Below are positions 10,669 through 21,174 of a stretch of 64,000 bases of DNA, in pieces. The translations under genes and the position numbers were made by a program. The stretch's first letter is position 1. Each line of letters opens with the position of its first letter. Source of the DNA: Plectrocnemia conspersa (taxonomy: Eukaryota; Arthropoda; Insecta; Trichoptera; Polycentropodidae). Under the pieces are notes generated by a model. That model searched no databases, was not told the origin of the DNA, and worked only from the letters and a program-made list of their open reading frames with translations. The DNA lies in assembly GCA_009617715.1 (NCBI GenBank), contig VTFK01000036.1, positions 310,001-374,000 on the forward strand, in the 5' to 3' direction.

Positions 10669-11584
10669 CAGTGGCATGCGGTCCATACATGCGGTAGATG
10701 CGGCGCTTGCCTTGGAATTGTAAGACGATTCTAAAAACTAAATTTTTGTATCTTTTATTAATTTTTCAATTTACGTAATTATAAAACGTAATCTCTCAGA
10801 AAATCAGTTACAGACAACCATACCGATCCAGCTGTCTTGGGCAGTCGATACGCATGCAAATAAATTGAATTGCTTGCGCATGCGCACTAGAAATTCAGCT
10901 GTTACCCGTCATCAACCGTTCTTGTGGTTGACATTTTGAATCTGTCTATATTTCGGCCTTCATGTCTTACAGTGGGAGCTGCCGGCTTCCCATACCAATA
11001 GTTGGGCAGGTGTGAAATCACTTTACACACTTACACTTTACATCCCGACGATTGTGTTCTAAATTTAAGAAAAACGAAAAAATATTTCATATACGCTTTT
11101 TATACACTTCAAAGCTCGTATGAAACTTTTTTTAATTTCATGAGATTAAAAAATGAACTTATTTATATATATTCGTCACTAGAATTCCATTTAAAATCTA
11201 TAAATTGCATAAATAATGTGATTATCAAAAATGATCTAAAAGATATTTAAATTATTAAATTATTACCAGTGCTTCTGTAGAAAGATCATTTTCTACAGTG
11301 AAAAGAATAGATATATTCACTAGAAATGGGCAAAGTGAGAGTAGATGGTCAGCTCTTGCATTATTATTAATTGTAAAAAAACTGCTGGATAAATTAATGA
11401 AAGACAATATATTATATGATGCGTTTACTGATGACTTCTGTAAAAAGAAGCGTCGAATAAAATTAATTTTCAAAAAATAAATACATAATATGGTTATCAA
11501 ACAAAGAAAATAAATTTAAAAACATAGTTTTTGTTTCCCCCCCCTAACCGCATGCCCTGTTTCAAAATTAACCGCACGCCACTG
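10669..11584 (+). mobile_element. hAT-family deletion derivative
   Basis: Terminal inverted repeats: CAGTGGCATGCGGT at the left, and at the right the reverse complement reads CAGTGGCGTGCGGT; a second inner GCATGCGGT block lies further in. Flanking octamers are AATTACAT (10661-10668) and GTTTACAT (11585-11592), six of eight matching, as expected for an aged 8-bp hAT target duplication. The 916-bp body keeps only the C-terminal end of a hAT transposase, so this is a non-autonomous, internally deleted copy. Confidence 0.75.
11259..11480 (+). pseudogene. hAT transposase C-terminal (dimerisation) remnant
   Basis: The frame reads TSASVERSFSTVKRI, a few residues, then RWSALALLLI and ends KKKRRIKLIFKK before TAA. 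SVERSFS..KRIK..R....RL..LALL.I is the hallmark of the hAT C-terminal dimerisation region. An upstream TAA at 11256 and loss of the zinc finger and RNase H-like catalytic domain make it nonfunctional. It lies in + orientation inside the hAT derivative. Confidence 0.8.
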
Positions 11585-12097
11585 GTTTACATATACTAAA
11601 TTTTATAAATTAATGTACACGATAGATATATTTATATGGGGTCCAAAAAAATAAAAATATATATAATATAAAATATGAACTAATTATAATTTAAAACTTT
11701 TTTTTTTTAATTTTTCTTTTATAAATCAAACACATGTGTTAAAAAAAATATATAGATAATAAATATAAACACAAAAATATAATTGAATAAATGTGTTCAT
11801 ATGTAAATTTGAGTTAGGCTGGGTTAGGCTATGGTTACGTAGCCTAATCTAGCCTAATTTCAAATATTTGTAGTAATAAATATTTATAAATTTAGATCCA
11901 AATTTAATAAATTCGTGTACACACTATTGTGGTAACCAAAGCAGTGCGATGCATCTAGGCTTAAAATTATACAAGGAGTGTAAAAAAAATTTTTTTTAAA
12001 AATGGAATTTTTGCAAAATAAACACACTACAATTTATATTTTATTTTATAAAACCTAATACGTTGTTACCTGTCTATGAAAATAAGTACAAGTGTAT

Positions 12098-12100
<3 letters not shown>
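11585..12100. other. AT-rich filler right of the hAT element
   Basis: Contains poly-A and poly-T runs and one CCTAA-type repeat unit. No gene was seen. Confidence 0.4.
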
Positions 12101-12101
<1 letters not shown>

Positions 12102-12130
<29 letters not shown>

Positions 12131-12131
12131 C
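12102..12131. repeat. (TA)n microsatellite
   Basis: An almost uninterrupted TA dinucleotide run precedes the hairpin motif at 12200. Confidence 0.9.
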
Positions 12132-12300
12132 ATACAAATATATTATTAAAAAATTGTATAAAATGGCGTTTTTGTATAAATAAAAACATTTTGGAAAGAA
12201 CGTTTCGGCCAGATTCGCCCGGCCATCCTCAGGGGAAAAGCTACGGTATTTCTGGCCGAAACGTAGGGACCTAAATCAAAAGCCTAACTCAAAAATATTT
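12132..12300 (-). mobile_element. Penelope-like terminal fragment with hammerhead-like core (tentative)
   Basis: ACGTTTCGGCCAGA (12200-12213) and its exact reverse complement (12251-12264) form 14-bp arms around 37 bases. On the minus strand the order CTGAGGA (12232 to 12226), a GGCC..GGCC helix, then GAAA (12206 to 12203) follows the hammerhead ribozyme core CUGANGA-helix II-GAAA. Such ribozymes are known in Penelope-like retroelements and retrozymes. No reverse transcriptase is left here. Helix III and the cleavage site are not clear, so activity is doubtful. Confidence 0.4.
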
Positions 12301-12539
12301 TGATAATATATATATATATAAAATATTTTATATTGTATATATATATTAGTTTTATATATTTATGTATATATAAAACGGGGTAAATATAAACATTTAAAAA
12401 CGCTAGGCTTAGCTACGGTATTAAGTACCCTAACCTAGCCTAACTCAAAATATTTTTGATAATAAATATGTATAAAAATTTTAGTTGTACATGTACTTAG
12501 TTTTATATATTTATGTACGAACAGGGGTGGTTACAAAAC

Positions 12540-14240
12540 CAGGATTATGCAAAAAATATAAATTATGTAAAAAGAAATTTTGTCAAAATCAATAAACAAA
12601 AATTAAAAAATTTATTTTATTTTCACTTAATTTTATAAAATAAAATTTCAAAAGCATTAATCATTAATCAGATGATAAAGAGTTAAATAAAAGTTTTATT
12701 GATCAATTGAAATGCAGTTTGAATGTAAAAGCACTGGTGTAAATCTGGATTGAATTCTCATTACTAATTAAGGCAAGTGCAGTGCAGTGCAGGGAGTAGT
12801 TCAAACACTATTGTTTTATTGATTGATCTTTAAATGTTATATATTATTACATTCATTAGGGTTGCAAACAATTTAACATTTACTAGGACTCATATAATTG
12901 ATCCTTCATGCGGTAACACTTCCATGTCCACCGATGTGACTTGCCACGTGTATATGAGACTTATTTGGATATTTCGAATGAATTCTGAGCTAAAACTATC
13001 ACATCTTTTATTCCCAATCGTTATTTTTTTACACTCATACGCATATGTGCACACACGCGTTGATTAAATCGGTGGTCCGCGTCGAACGGTTCGTTCGAAA
13101 TAGGCATTTTGAAAACGACTGTCAGTTACAGGCGAGGCTTTCAATGAAAATTGGATAGGCCAACCGACTGCGTAGGTATATAGGTGAATTGACTCTCAAA
13201 TTAGTTTTGGGCATTGCAGACACTGAGCAGATCAAAGAGCACAACAGAGCTCCAGTGTAGGAAATTAGCGAACGAGCACGCGCCATATGCGATTATCATC
13301 TTTGATAATGCAAATTTACCCTTAATACGAGCTCTGAAAAATATATATTTATAGTATAAAAAATGGTTATTGCTGTTTAGATTAGATCGCAATTATCGGT
13401 TTCATATTATATATTAAATAAAGTCGATAAAACTCGTTTTAATACTCGAATGATATATTGACGCTTTGGCGTTAATTGGATGCGATGTACTTTGTACAAA
13501 AATATTTATTGCTTAATAATAACAAAAAGTTTTTTGTTAATCATTTTAAATATATAAGAATTTATACATTGACAAAGTAAAAATATATTTTTTTCGATTT
13601 AAATTTTTATGGTATTCACGCGATTTCGTCTCCCTGTAAGGTTTGAAGATTTTAGATCCCGAATTTTTTTAGTGAAATAATAAGCGGCTTGTTAAAAATC
13701 AGATTTAATTTTTTTTGTCATTAAAATCTTGATTAATATAATATTTATTTATTTATTCTCAAAAGAAACAGTTTCTGTAAGGCTTTTTTAGTCACAAACG
13801 ATTTAGCAGATGCGCGCGTAGATGAAAGGTTTTCTCACCAAATATTATGGGGCTGCTTAAAAATTCTATATCATAACAAAAATTTCAATTCTTAGTCATT
13901 AAAACAAATGAATTAACAGGATTAACTAAATTGCAAATCTCAAAATAGTTTAAGTGTAGTTATTACATTGTTCTAAATGTATAAGTATTATATTTTTAAT
14001 TTTATTGTATCAAATTATTGTAACAGAATAAGTTATTTCTTACACTAATGCCCGTTTGGAATTATAATTATATGTTAACCACTAATTTAGAGCAAGAATT
14101 ATGGAAAACAATATAATTCAATTGAGATTCGAACTTTCAGATGCATGATTCATTCAATGATTTTTGGTTTGACCAAAATTGGTTGATTGCTCTTGCTAAC
14201 TATAGCTTTGTCTTGGCATACATGTGTGTAAACGGACTTT
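12540..14240. other. Intergenic region, no gene recognised
   Basis: AT-rich sequence. A somewhat GC-richer segment lies at 12880-13330 but has no convincing frame. A GCAGTGCAGTGCAG repeat occurs near 12778-12791. Confidence 0.4.
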
Positions 14241-14410
14241 ACTATTCAGGCGGCCCTCGACTTTTGCACATAATTGGTTCCTGAAAATGTGTGCGAATGT
14301 TGAATGTTCGAAAGTAGATAAAAGTAAAAATAATTTGAAATTGTGTGTATTTTAAAATATTTATTTATCAAATAAATATAATATGTTTAAGAGGCGTTTA
14401 AGAGACATGC

Positions 14411-15110
14411 TTAAGTAGGGTTTGCGAATGTTTCCTTTGAAAAGTTATCAAGAGCTATCTGTTTTCCACTATTCTTTTTCTTTTCTTCGTATAGTATTTT
14501 ATAACATGCTATGTCTTTATTGATCGCCATACGCACTCGAGATATGCATTCTCCATTGGGATCACAATCTTCAATAATATTTAAAAATTTGTCAAGATGC
14601 GTGAAGGCTTCATTAATATTTTCCAAAATAAAGCTGTCTCATCTACATTAAATATTTGGCTAGAGGAATATTCTCCTTCTTCAATAATTTTGGATAATTA
14701 GGAAATAAATTCTTTTGCAGCATCTTTATCCGCATCAGCCGATTCTCCAGTAAATTTAATATTATAAAAAGAATACCTCATTTTAAAATTGTAAAACCAA
14801 CCGTTACTTGCTTGAAAATCCGTGTTAAAATCTTTTTTTTTAATCTATCCTTCCAATCTTTGTGTAAACTTAGAGCTTTTGCTTGAAGAATTAAAATACT
14901 CAGATGGACATATTTTTGATGTTAATCATCGATCCATGATGACAAAGATTTTTTCATTTCATCCATGTTTTTTTTTGCCGTGTTTTTTTGAAAACATCTT
15001 TAAAGATTGTGGAAATATATCGTTAATTTCCACAATTTTAAACGTATTCCTTAATTATATTTTTATTTTGCAAAATTTAACATATCGTAGTATCACCTGT
15101 TTGTATCATA
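14411..15110 (-). pseudogene. Tigger-like transposase remnant, copy 2
   Basis: On the minus strand, starting near 15110: a helix-turn-helix-like TTIC.ILQNKNIIKEYV; the CENP-B-type DNA-binding segment MDEMKKSLSSWIDD, ILQAKALSLHKDWKDRLKKK, then DFQASNGWF after a frameshift; SADADKDAAKEF; IFNVDETALFWK (first catalytic Asp); and directly the C-terminal NEAFTHLDKFLNI..DCDPNG and ACYKILYEEKKK ending at 14411. Stops and frameshifts are frequent, and the region carrying the second and third acidic residues is deleted. The N-terminal start MSEKRKNFSVNTNKKK lies separately at 16748-16698. Confidence 0.75.
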
Positions 15111-15132
15111 CGAACGTCCGATTGAAGCTTTA

Positions 15133-15820
15133 GGGGGCGTAGCTCTAGGGGTGATTGACCTCGCGGTCAATGAGACTCTTGTGCGAATCTAAATGGACTT
15201 GTTTTATCAAGTTATATTTACATGTGACAAATGGACTATTACGGCGTGACGTTTCTCGCGATGAAGGTGAGCGTGGCGCAGGTGGTGATGGCCATGGATG
15301 ATGCTCAGGGTTCTTAGGCTGCGTGCGGCGAGTGTCAGGTGTGATCTTCAGGTTTGTCGGCGAGGGCGCGTGGCTGATTCCTCCGGATGACTGCTGGTAG
15401 ATATTGGCTCTCTGGTCGTCTGTGCCCGTCTCTGCTGTGAACGGCCGTCTCGTATGGTGCCTCCGATCGTCTCTTGACCGTCTGCCCTCTCCTCGTCGAA
15501 GTCATTTAGCTGGACAATCGCGATTGTGCATCGATCTCTTAGCCAATCGCTGCAGTGTCTTCTTAGAATTCGAGAAATCGGATGTGTATTTTCGAAATTC
15601 AGTTTTTTGCTTGGCTTTAGACTTTTGAATTTTTTGGAAAAGGTTTGCATTGTGGTGATTGATTGCATCCGTACAGTTTTGTCACAAAAGGGATTCTCTT
15701 AACGACCCGTGTTGTGTGTGTTCAAAAGAAATCCCTCTTGTGCCATGATGTTTGTTTCATTGCTGATGAATGAACGTTTTTAGTTACGGTCATTATATGC
15801 CTATATGTGTGGTCGCCACA
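15133..15820 (-). repeat. LTR-like repeat, copy 1 (nested in Tigger copy 2)
   Basis: On the minus strand it begins TGTGGCGACCACACATATAG (15820 downward) and ends with CCCCTAGAGCTACGCCCCC near 15133. A second full copy lies at 56762-57505, and the first 97 bases recur at 16600-16696. The length near 700 bp and the TG start suit a solo LTR, but the right end and target duplication are unresolved. It also carries an open frame starting MQSITTMQTFSKKF that is conserved in the other copy. Confidence 0.5.
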
Positions 15821-16009
15821 AATGCATAGTTATTTCAAACATAAATTTAAATATTGATATAAATTTATACAAAACATGTTAAAATATCGTAAATATCAAC
15901 TATTCCGCTAAAGTTTTTAAACATAATAAATTAACAAATGAACGGTCTGTATTTTAGGTTTATTTTTAATTCCAAAATACATGATTGAATTAAAAAAAAT
16001 TGCTGTCGC

Positions 16010-16445
16010 AGTGGGAACGCTCGGTACTGCGACGGAGCTGACACGATTTTATTGCTTTTGACGTGAATTTTTGCGTTCTGAGAAGTGATAATTGTTTTTG
16101 CGCTCTCTTATATACAAAAATTCGGTTTGAATATACTCTGATCCGTCCTTTTATATTAAAAGCCCATAGTAATATCGGTAAAAACAGCTATGATATTTTT
16201 TAAACATAATGTAATATCGAAATGCAGATAAACTCTGGTGCAATATGTGATCTGCGATGTATGTATGTACTTATTCTTCCGCTTATTTTCCCCTGAGAGA
16301 TGAGTTGATTTAGTTGGCAAAATCTATAATTAGTTTCAGAACTTTCATTAGGTTAGGTTTGGCTTTGAACAGAAACTGGATTTTTCGTAACTGTCAAATT
16401 GAGTTTCATAGACATTTCAAATATATCTACTGGTGAAAATGTATT
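16010..16445 (+). repeat. Foldback-element family, one arm
   Basis: From ACACGATTTTATTGCTTTTG (about 16041) through TTGCGCTCTCTTATA and ATAGTAATATCGGTAA to TTATTCTTCCGC this matches the reverse strand of 19740-20125 step by step. It therefore represents about half of the palindromic element at 19735-20350, inserted inside Tigger copy 2. Confidence 0.65.
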
Positions 16446-16599
16446 CTGATATGATTTTACTGAAATGACAAATTTAAAAAAATATTTTATGTATATATTC
16501 GAGACTGTTTTTTCTAGACATGAAACTGAATGTATTATTTATTTATTTTGCTGCATTTAACCTAGTTGTCAAAGTACCGATTAAACAATCTAAAAAAAC

Positions 16600-16696
16600 A
16601 TGTCTCATTGTTAATGAATGAACGTTTTTGGTCACGGTCATTAACCGCGATGAGACAATCGTCCTTTTAAATGTGCCTATACGTGTGGTCGTCACA
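16600..16696 (-). repeat. LTR-like repeat, 5' fragment
   Basis: Minus strand begins TGTGACGACCACACGTATAG at 16696 and continues through ACCGTGACCAAAAACGTTCA to ACAATGAGACATG at about 16600, matching the first 97 bases of the copy at 56762. It interrupts the Tigger transposase right after MSEKRKNFSVNTNKKKS. It may be the left LTR piece of the same inserted element whose right part is 15133-15820. Confidence 0.65.
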
Positions 16697-16697
16697 T

Positions 16698-16748
16698 TGA
16701 TTTCTTTTTGTTCGTATTAACACTGAAGTTTTTCCGTTTCTCACTCAT
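16698..16748 (-). pseudogene. Tigger-like transposase N-terminus, interrupted
   Basis: A minus-strand ATG at 16748 opens MSEKRKNFSVNTNKKKS, the basic start typical of Tigger/pogo transposases, 76 bases inside the right terminus. The frame is cut by the LTR-like fragment at 16696. Confidence 0.6.
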
Positions 16749-16824
16749 GTTTATAATTTTTAAAAACAAAAAAAAAATTTTAATGTGCGAAATAGCGAAT
16801 TTTGCGAAAGTCGAGGGCCGCCTG

Positions 16825-18060
16825 TACATAGCAAATTTGGGTTCAAAAATGTGTTTAAAATTTTTTTGAACTCAAAATACGTTAAAAAATATTATAACTA
16901 CACCACATATCAGAATTATATATATCAGTTAATCGAACAGTGTTATTTCATATACATTGCTATTATTAACAGACAAATTTGTTAAAAATGTCGGTCAAGT
17001 GTGATAAACTGAAGAGTGTGATATTTGCGGATAACGTGTGCTTACACACTCAGCAATTTTTCCAAGAAAATGTCTACCCTATTCGATGTGAGAAATATTT
17101 GTTTCAGGTCCAGGGTCGGCGGCCGCTCGCACTAATCAAATGTCAAAGTTTCACTTGTCAAGACAAGGAGATGACAGGTCCTTCTGATAATACGTGTCCC
17201 GTGTTATCGAATAACCATCACTTTCACGCCGACCGACGCCACTCTCACGCCTTCGATAGCCGCATTTTTTTCATCTTTAATAAATGAGACACATGCGCGC
17301 AGTATGGGTATAATACGGCACTTGTATACTTTATCATCCGGAAACTTTTTACGACCGTGAAAAAATCTAATTAGTTTTTTTCAGCAGTCGTATGAAAGGT
17401 GGTTATTACATTAAATATGTATAAATATGGCAGCTACAAAGGAAAACGTTTATTCGAATTTATACACTGTAAAGCGTATTTCATCAAATTTCAATTAATA
17501 ATGAATATAATAAATTCTGTGTGAAGAAGATAAATATTTAACAAAAAACATTATAGACAAAATTGCAAATTTAAAGTGCTCTTTGAGCTCCATTCATTAA
17601 CGGCGAATACTCTTTGTATATTTGTATATACGATAAGATTTATTTTAAATTTTAAATATATGCTATTTACATTAAAGTATATATTTCCTAATATCGATAA
17701 AAATAAATCATAAATGCATATAATACATATGCGAGTAAAAAAAAAATAACATTTATTAAATTTGTATCTAATTTATTAAACGAATACGGTACAAAATGAC
17801 ATAGATTTTAATTGTCAATGTTTATGTTTCTTGTATAAAAATATTTTGACAATGCTCGCAACTACCCATGCTCCGCCTGCTGCACCTCTTTGCTGAACCT
17901 GAACAAATTTCCTTCCATCGTTTTATTGAGCGATGTTTGAGACACATTTTGAGTAAATTTAATACATGTATACTACTAAGAAAAATATGATTCCTGAGCA
18001 TATCTGCATTCATTACTCTTATTCTTGAAACTCGCGCAATAACTACCATAACCAAGGATG
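16825..18060. other. Intergenic region, no gene recognised
   Basis: It includes an open frame at 16979-17287 and a minus frame at 17822-18106. Neither shows a recognisable domain or splice context. Composition is AT-rich apart from a small GC-richer spot near 17110-17260. Confidence 0.4.
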
Positions 18061-18077
18061 ATATTAAGCAGGACTTT

Positions 18078-18200
18078 TTTTTTAAAAAAAAGGTGCCGGA
18101 ACTCACTTTTTGTCAAGCATTTTACTTAAGAAAATTATATTCAAATATCATTTAAATTAAATTTAAAGCAGCTTTTCCTGTGCCACAAAGCGCATAAAAA
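18078..18200. repeat. Short dispersed repeat (pair with 48838-48960)
   Basis: Poly-A, then GGAACTCACTTTTTGTCAAG, ACT.AAGAAAATTATATT and TTAAATTTAAAGCAGCTTTT match 48848-48945 in the same orientation. A GTGCCGGAA start word also occurs at 20447. Class unknown. Confidence 0.6.
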
Positions 18201-18419
18201 TTAAATATAACATTTATGAGAGATTTATTCATTAAGAATAACTAAGATCATATTTTTTCCTTGTGAAAGATTCTGAATTTTGAAAATATTTATATAGTAG
18301 TTTTACCAGTGAAGATATATTTCATCTGGCAAGTTATATTTTCATTAGCGAAGTCTAATATAATTTTCACCAACAGATATATATTTCTACTAGTAAAAAT
18401 ATAATTTAACTGATGCTGC

Positions 18420-19720
18420 TCTATTTATTTATTTATTTTATTAATTTATTTAGCTTAATAGCTAATCTTTACATCTAACAAATTTAGTAAACATATAAAA
18501 ATATATAAAAAACACATAACAGAAAGAAAAAATAAAAATATACAATAATAAAGTCTTAATATTATAATTTATTTCTATATGTACGAAGGTGTTTTTTTAT
18601 TCCATTTATGAAACCCGTTATATTTTTGCTGTTTCGGATTTCTCTTGGAAGACTATTATATAAATCAAAACCTCCGTACATAACTCCCCTAGCCGTACTC
18701 GTTTTCTTATACCTAATTATCTTTAAATTTTCTCTATTTCTAGTATTATATTTATGTACATCTTTATTTCTTATTAAATACTTATTAAAATATTCTGGTA
18801 ACATATTATTTTCTATCTTATATATAAATACTAAAACATTCATACTCAATATTTCTTGAACATTCAACCATTCTAATCTATCAATCATACTTTTACAATT
18901 AGTTAATCTATTTTTATTTAAGATTACTCTCATTGCCCTATTTTGTAATTTTTGCAACATCTGTTTATCTAATTTATTTAACATATTTAATAGTGTTGCA
19001 CAATAATTAAAATGGGGCAATATTATACTATTGTAAATTTTTTTTTTTGTATTTATACTTAATATATTTCCTAATCTAGATAATAAACCTATTTTTCTAC
19101 TATTTTTTTTTATTATGTAATTACAATGTTCTTTAAAATTTAATTTTGTATCAACAATTACTCCTAAATATTTTATATTATCCACTATTTCTATACTAGA
19201 GTTATTTATTACTATTTTTTACTACTATTATCTAACACATTTTTATAATTAATAAACATACATTTAGTTTTATTCTCATTTAATTTAAGTACATTATTCT
19301 TTAACCATATTTCTAATATACTTAATTCATTATTTAAATTATTTACAATTTCTTTAATGTTATCACCTATGCAATACATTAATGTGTCATCCGCAAATGG
19401 ATGAATTTTACATTTTTTCACGTTATTAACTATATCATTAATATACAAAACAAATAACAATGGTCCCAATTTAGACCCTTGTGGTACTCCATAAGACACT
19501 AATTTCTCTTCAGAATACACATTATTTATTTTAACTTTTTGTTTTCTTTTATATAAGTAATTATTAAACCATCTTAAAACTATATCACTTATACCTATAC
19601 TCTCCAATTTCTTTAACATTATTTTTCTGTCTATTGTTTCGAAGGCTCTCTTGAAATCCAAGAAAACTGCTCCAATGATTTTGTTTGTATCCTTATAATG
19701 TATATAAAAATCGTGAAACG
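18420..19720 (-). mobile_element. Non-LTR retrotransposon LINE B, copy 1 (5'-truncated)
   Basis: Reverse transcriptase runs on the minus strand from about 19720 to the stop at 18562. It is followed by a short 3' UTR with the small hairpin TTAGCT-ATTA-AGCTAA and a tail of TAAATAAATTAATAAAATAA type ending about 18420. Copy 2 at 46163 and an old copy at 33443 share the sequence. Proteins resemble CR1/jockey-group polymerases. The 5' end abuts the foldback element. Confidence 0.9.
18562..19718 (-). pseudogene. LINE B reverse transcriptase, copy 1
   Basis: From the N-terminal side: FHDFYIHYKDTNKIIGAVF, motif A FLDFKRAFETIDR, SYGVPQGSKLGPLLFVLYIN, catalytic FADDTLMYC, WLKNNVLKLNENKT, then a small insertion near 19190-19212 (frameshift after VLDNSSK). 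The frame then continues with YLGVIVDTKLNFKEH, ILPHFNYCATLL, the QKLQNRAMRVILN segment and SLPREIR to the end KKHLRTYRNKL. Apart from that frameshift the sequence is well preserved, so the insertion is fairly young. Confidence 0.9.
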
Positions 19721-19734
19721 TCTATTTGCTGCTC

Positions 19735-20350
19735 AAACCCAAACCTAACCTAATGAAAGTTATACAACTATAATTAGTTTTAGAACTATTATTAGTTTAA
19801 ATCCAAAATACAAACCAACCCAACTCAATTCTCAGAGCAAAATAAGCGGAAAAAATACAGACAGACATACATCTCACATATCGCACCATAGTTTGTCTGC
19901 ACTTCGAAATCACATTATGTTTTAATAATTATACTCATCTCTCAGGAGAAAATAAGCTAAGAAGTGCAGATAGTCGTCGCATCTCGCATATTGCACCATA
20001 GTTTGTCTGCATTTGGATGTTAAACTATATTTTAAAAATATAATCGCATTACTTACCGATATTAATATGGACTTATAAGAGGGCTGATCAAAGTATTTTC
20101 AAACCAAATTTTGGTCAAGAGAAGAGCGCAAAAACAATTATCACTTCTCAGAAGTCAAAAATTCACGTCAAAAACAATAAAATCGTGTCGGTGCCGTCGC
20201 ATTGGGCGACGGCGACGGCACGATTTTATTGCTTTTGACGTGGATTTTTGACTTCTGAGAAGTGATAATTGTTTTTTGCGCTTTCCTATTGGGCAAAATT
20301 TGGTTTAGATGTGCTTCATTTGATTCTTACTCATTGAAAATCGTAATATT
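19735..20350. mobile_element. Foldback / palindromic MITE-like element
   Basis: Arms 20126-20200 and 20212-20281 are complementary over about 70 bp with few mismatches (core word AAATCGTG/CACGATTT, plus TTCTCAGAAGTC / GACTTCTGAGAA), around a short GC-rich centre. Weaker complementarity extends outward past 20060 and 20330. The left part matches 16045-16440 and 3000-3200. It has no coding capacity. Terminal duplications were not resolved. Confidence 0.75.
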
Positions 20351-20479
20351 GCTAAAAATGTCGTAAAAATAAATGTAGCTTCTTATGACGTAATTTTTAC
20401 GTAAAAATAAAGAAATAAAATCAATCGATTTTTAAACATTAAAAGTGCCGGAATGCCATTCCGCGTTACATGACAAAAA

Positions 20480-21170
20480 AGCCCTGATAATAACGATGAA
20501 TTATACAATATAATGTTAGTGATGGGACCACACAAAAGCCCTCGTTACGTCTTGAAAGAAAGGGTTTCATATAAATAACACGCAATTATTTCCCGATGCA
20601 TTGAAATACATTTTTTTTTGTTGTAAAATGGATACGAAAAACAATATAAAAAACTTATCGTAAGGCCACAATATTCTTGTTGCACAATTCGACCTCAGAA
20701 AGATCTCCAGAATGTCACTTTCTAGAGGTGTTTCATATTTCTTTGTTCGATGAAACGAGTGCGACAATTGGATTAATGGTCGCTGCATGATTGTGATTCG
20801 TCAGCAAGCTTTGCAATTTAATGCTGGTTTCCAATGAGGAGAGGCCTCAAGGATCTTTCACTGACATCATCCCTCCGCCAACTTCTCTACCATCTCGCCC
20901 ATCATAGTTTGTCACAATATGTAATATCAACTAATAAATTATTATCAGCTTCCAACGGCGTCTTTCTGGTGTCAAATTAACACATTATTATTCCCCTGAA
21001 TAGTTTGGTGTTTTTTCGGTTTCACTACAATGTGTGCCGAATTCCTTGCTCACACTTTGCTTTTGAATAATATAAGCCTCTAAATAATTAATCAAATAAT
21101 AACAATTAAAGAATACTGTAATTTACCTATTAGAGACAACTTTTTTTCTATATTTTTCGTTTTCTTTTGC
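20480..21170. other. Intergenic, with a short dispersed repeat
   Basis: Around 20850-20990 the string of words GATCTTTCACTGACATCAT, CAACTTCTCTACCA and CAATATGTAATATCA resembles 34700-34840, suggesting an old interspersed repeat. No gene was accepted; the minus frame 20567-20788 shows no domain. Confidence 0.35.
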
Positions 21171-21174
21171 TTAA

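Larger units (their letters stand above)
10612..12535. repeat. Dispersed CCTAACCTAGCC repeat units
   Basis: A unit of CCTAACCTAGCCTAA followed by TTCAAAATATTTTTAATAAT (or a close variant) occurs near 10614-10650, 11840-11880 and 12430-12480, with a weaker copy at 12280-12310. Units are diverged and separated, partly by the hAT element and the hairpin motif. A once local repeat broken up by later insertions explains this best. Confidence 0.55.
14247..16824 (-). mobile_element. Tigger/pogo-like DNA transposon, copy 2, with nested insertions
   Basis: The left terminus CAGGCGGCCCTCGACTTT (14247-14264) is matched by the right terminus at 16807-16824. TA follows the right end (16825-16826); the left flank is TT, probably a mutated duplication. 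Transposase pieces read on the minus strand from 16748 down to 14411. Between the N-terminal start and the helix-turn-helix region, LTR-like and foldback-family DNA (15133-16696) has been inserted, inflating the element to 2578 bp. Copy 1 at 3364 belongs to the same family. Confidence 0.8.

Noticed and set aside
18608..18859. Plus-strand hydrophobic open frame (also 46878-47129 minus)
   Set aside because: It appears in both LINE B copies as the antisense of the polymerase C-terminus. The hydrophobicity is a by-product of AT-rich coding.
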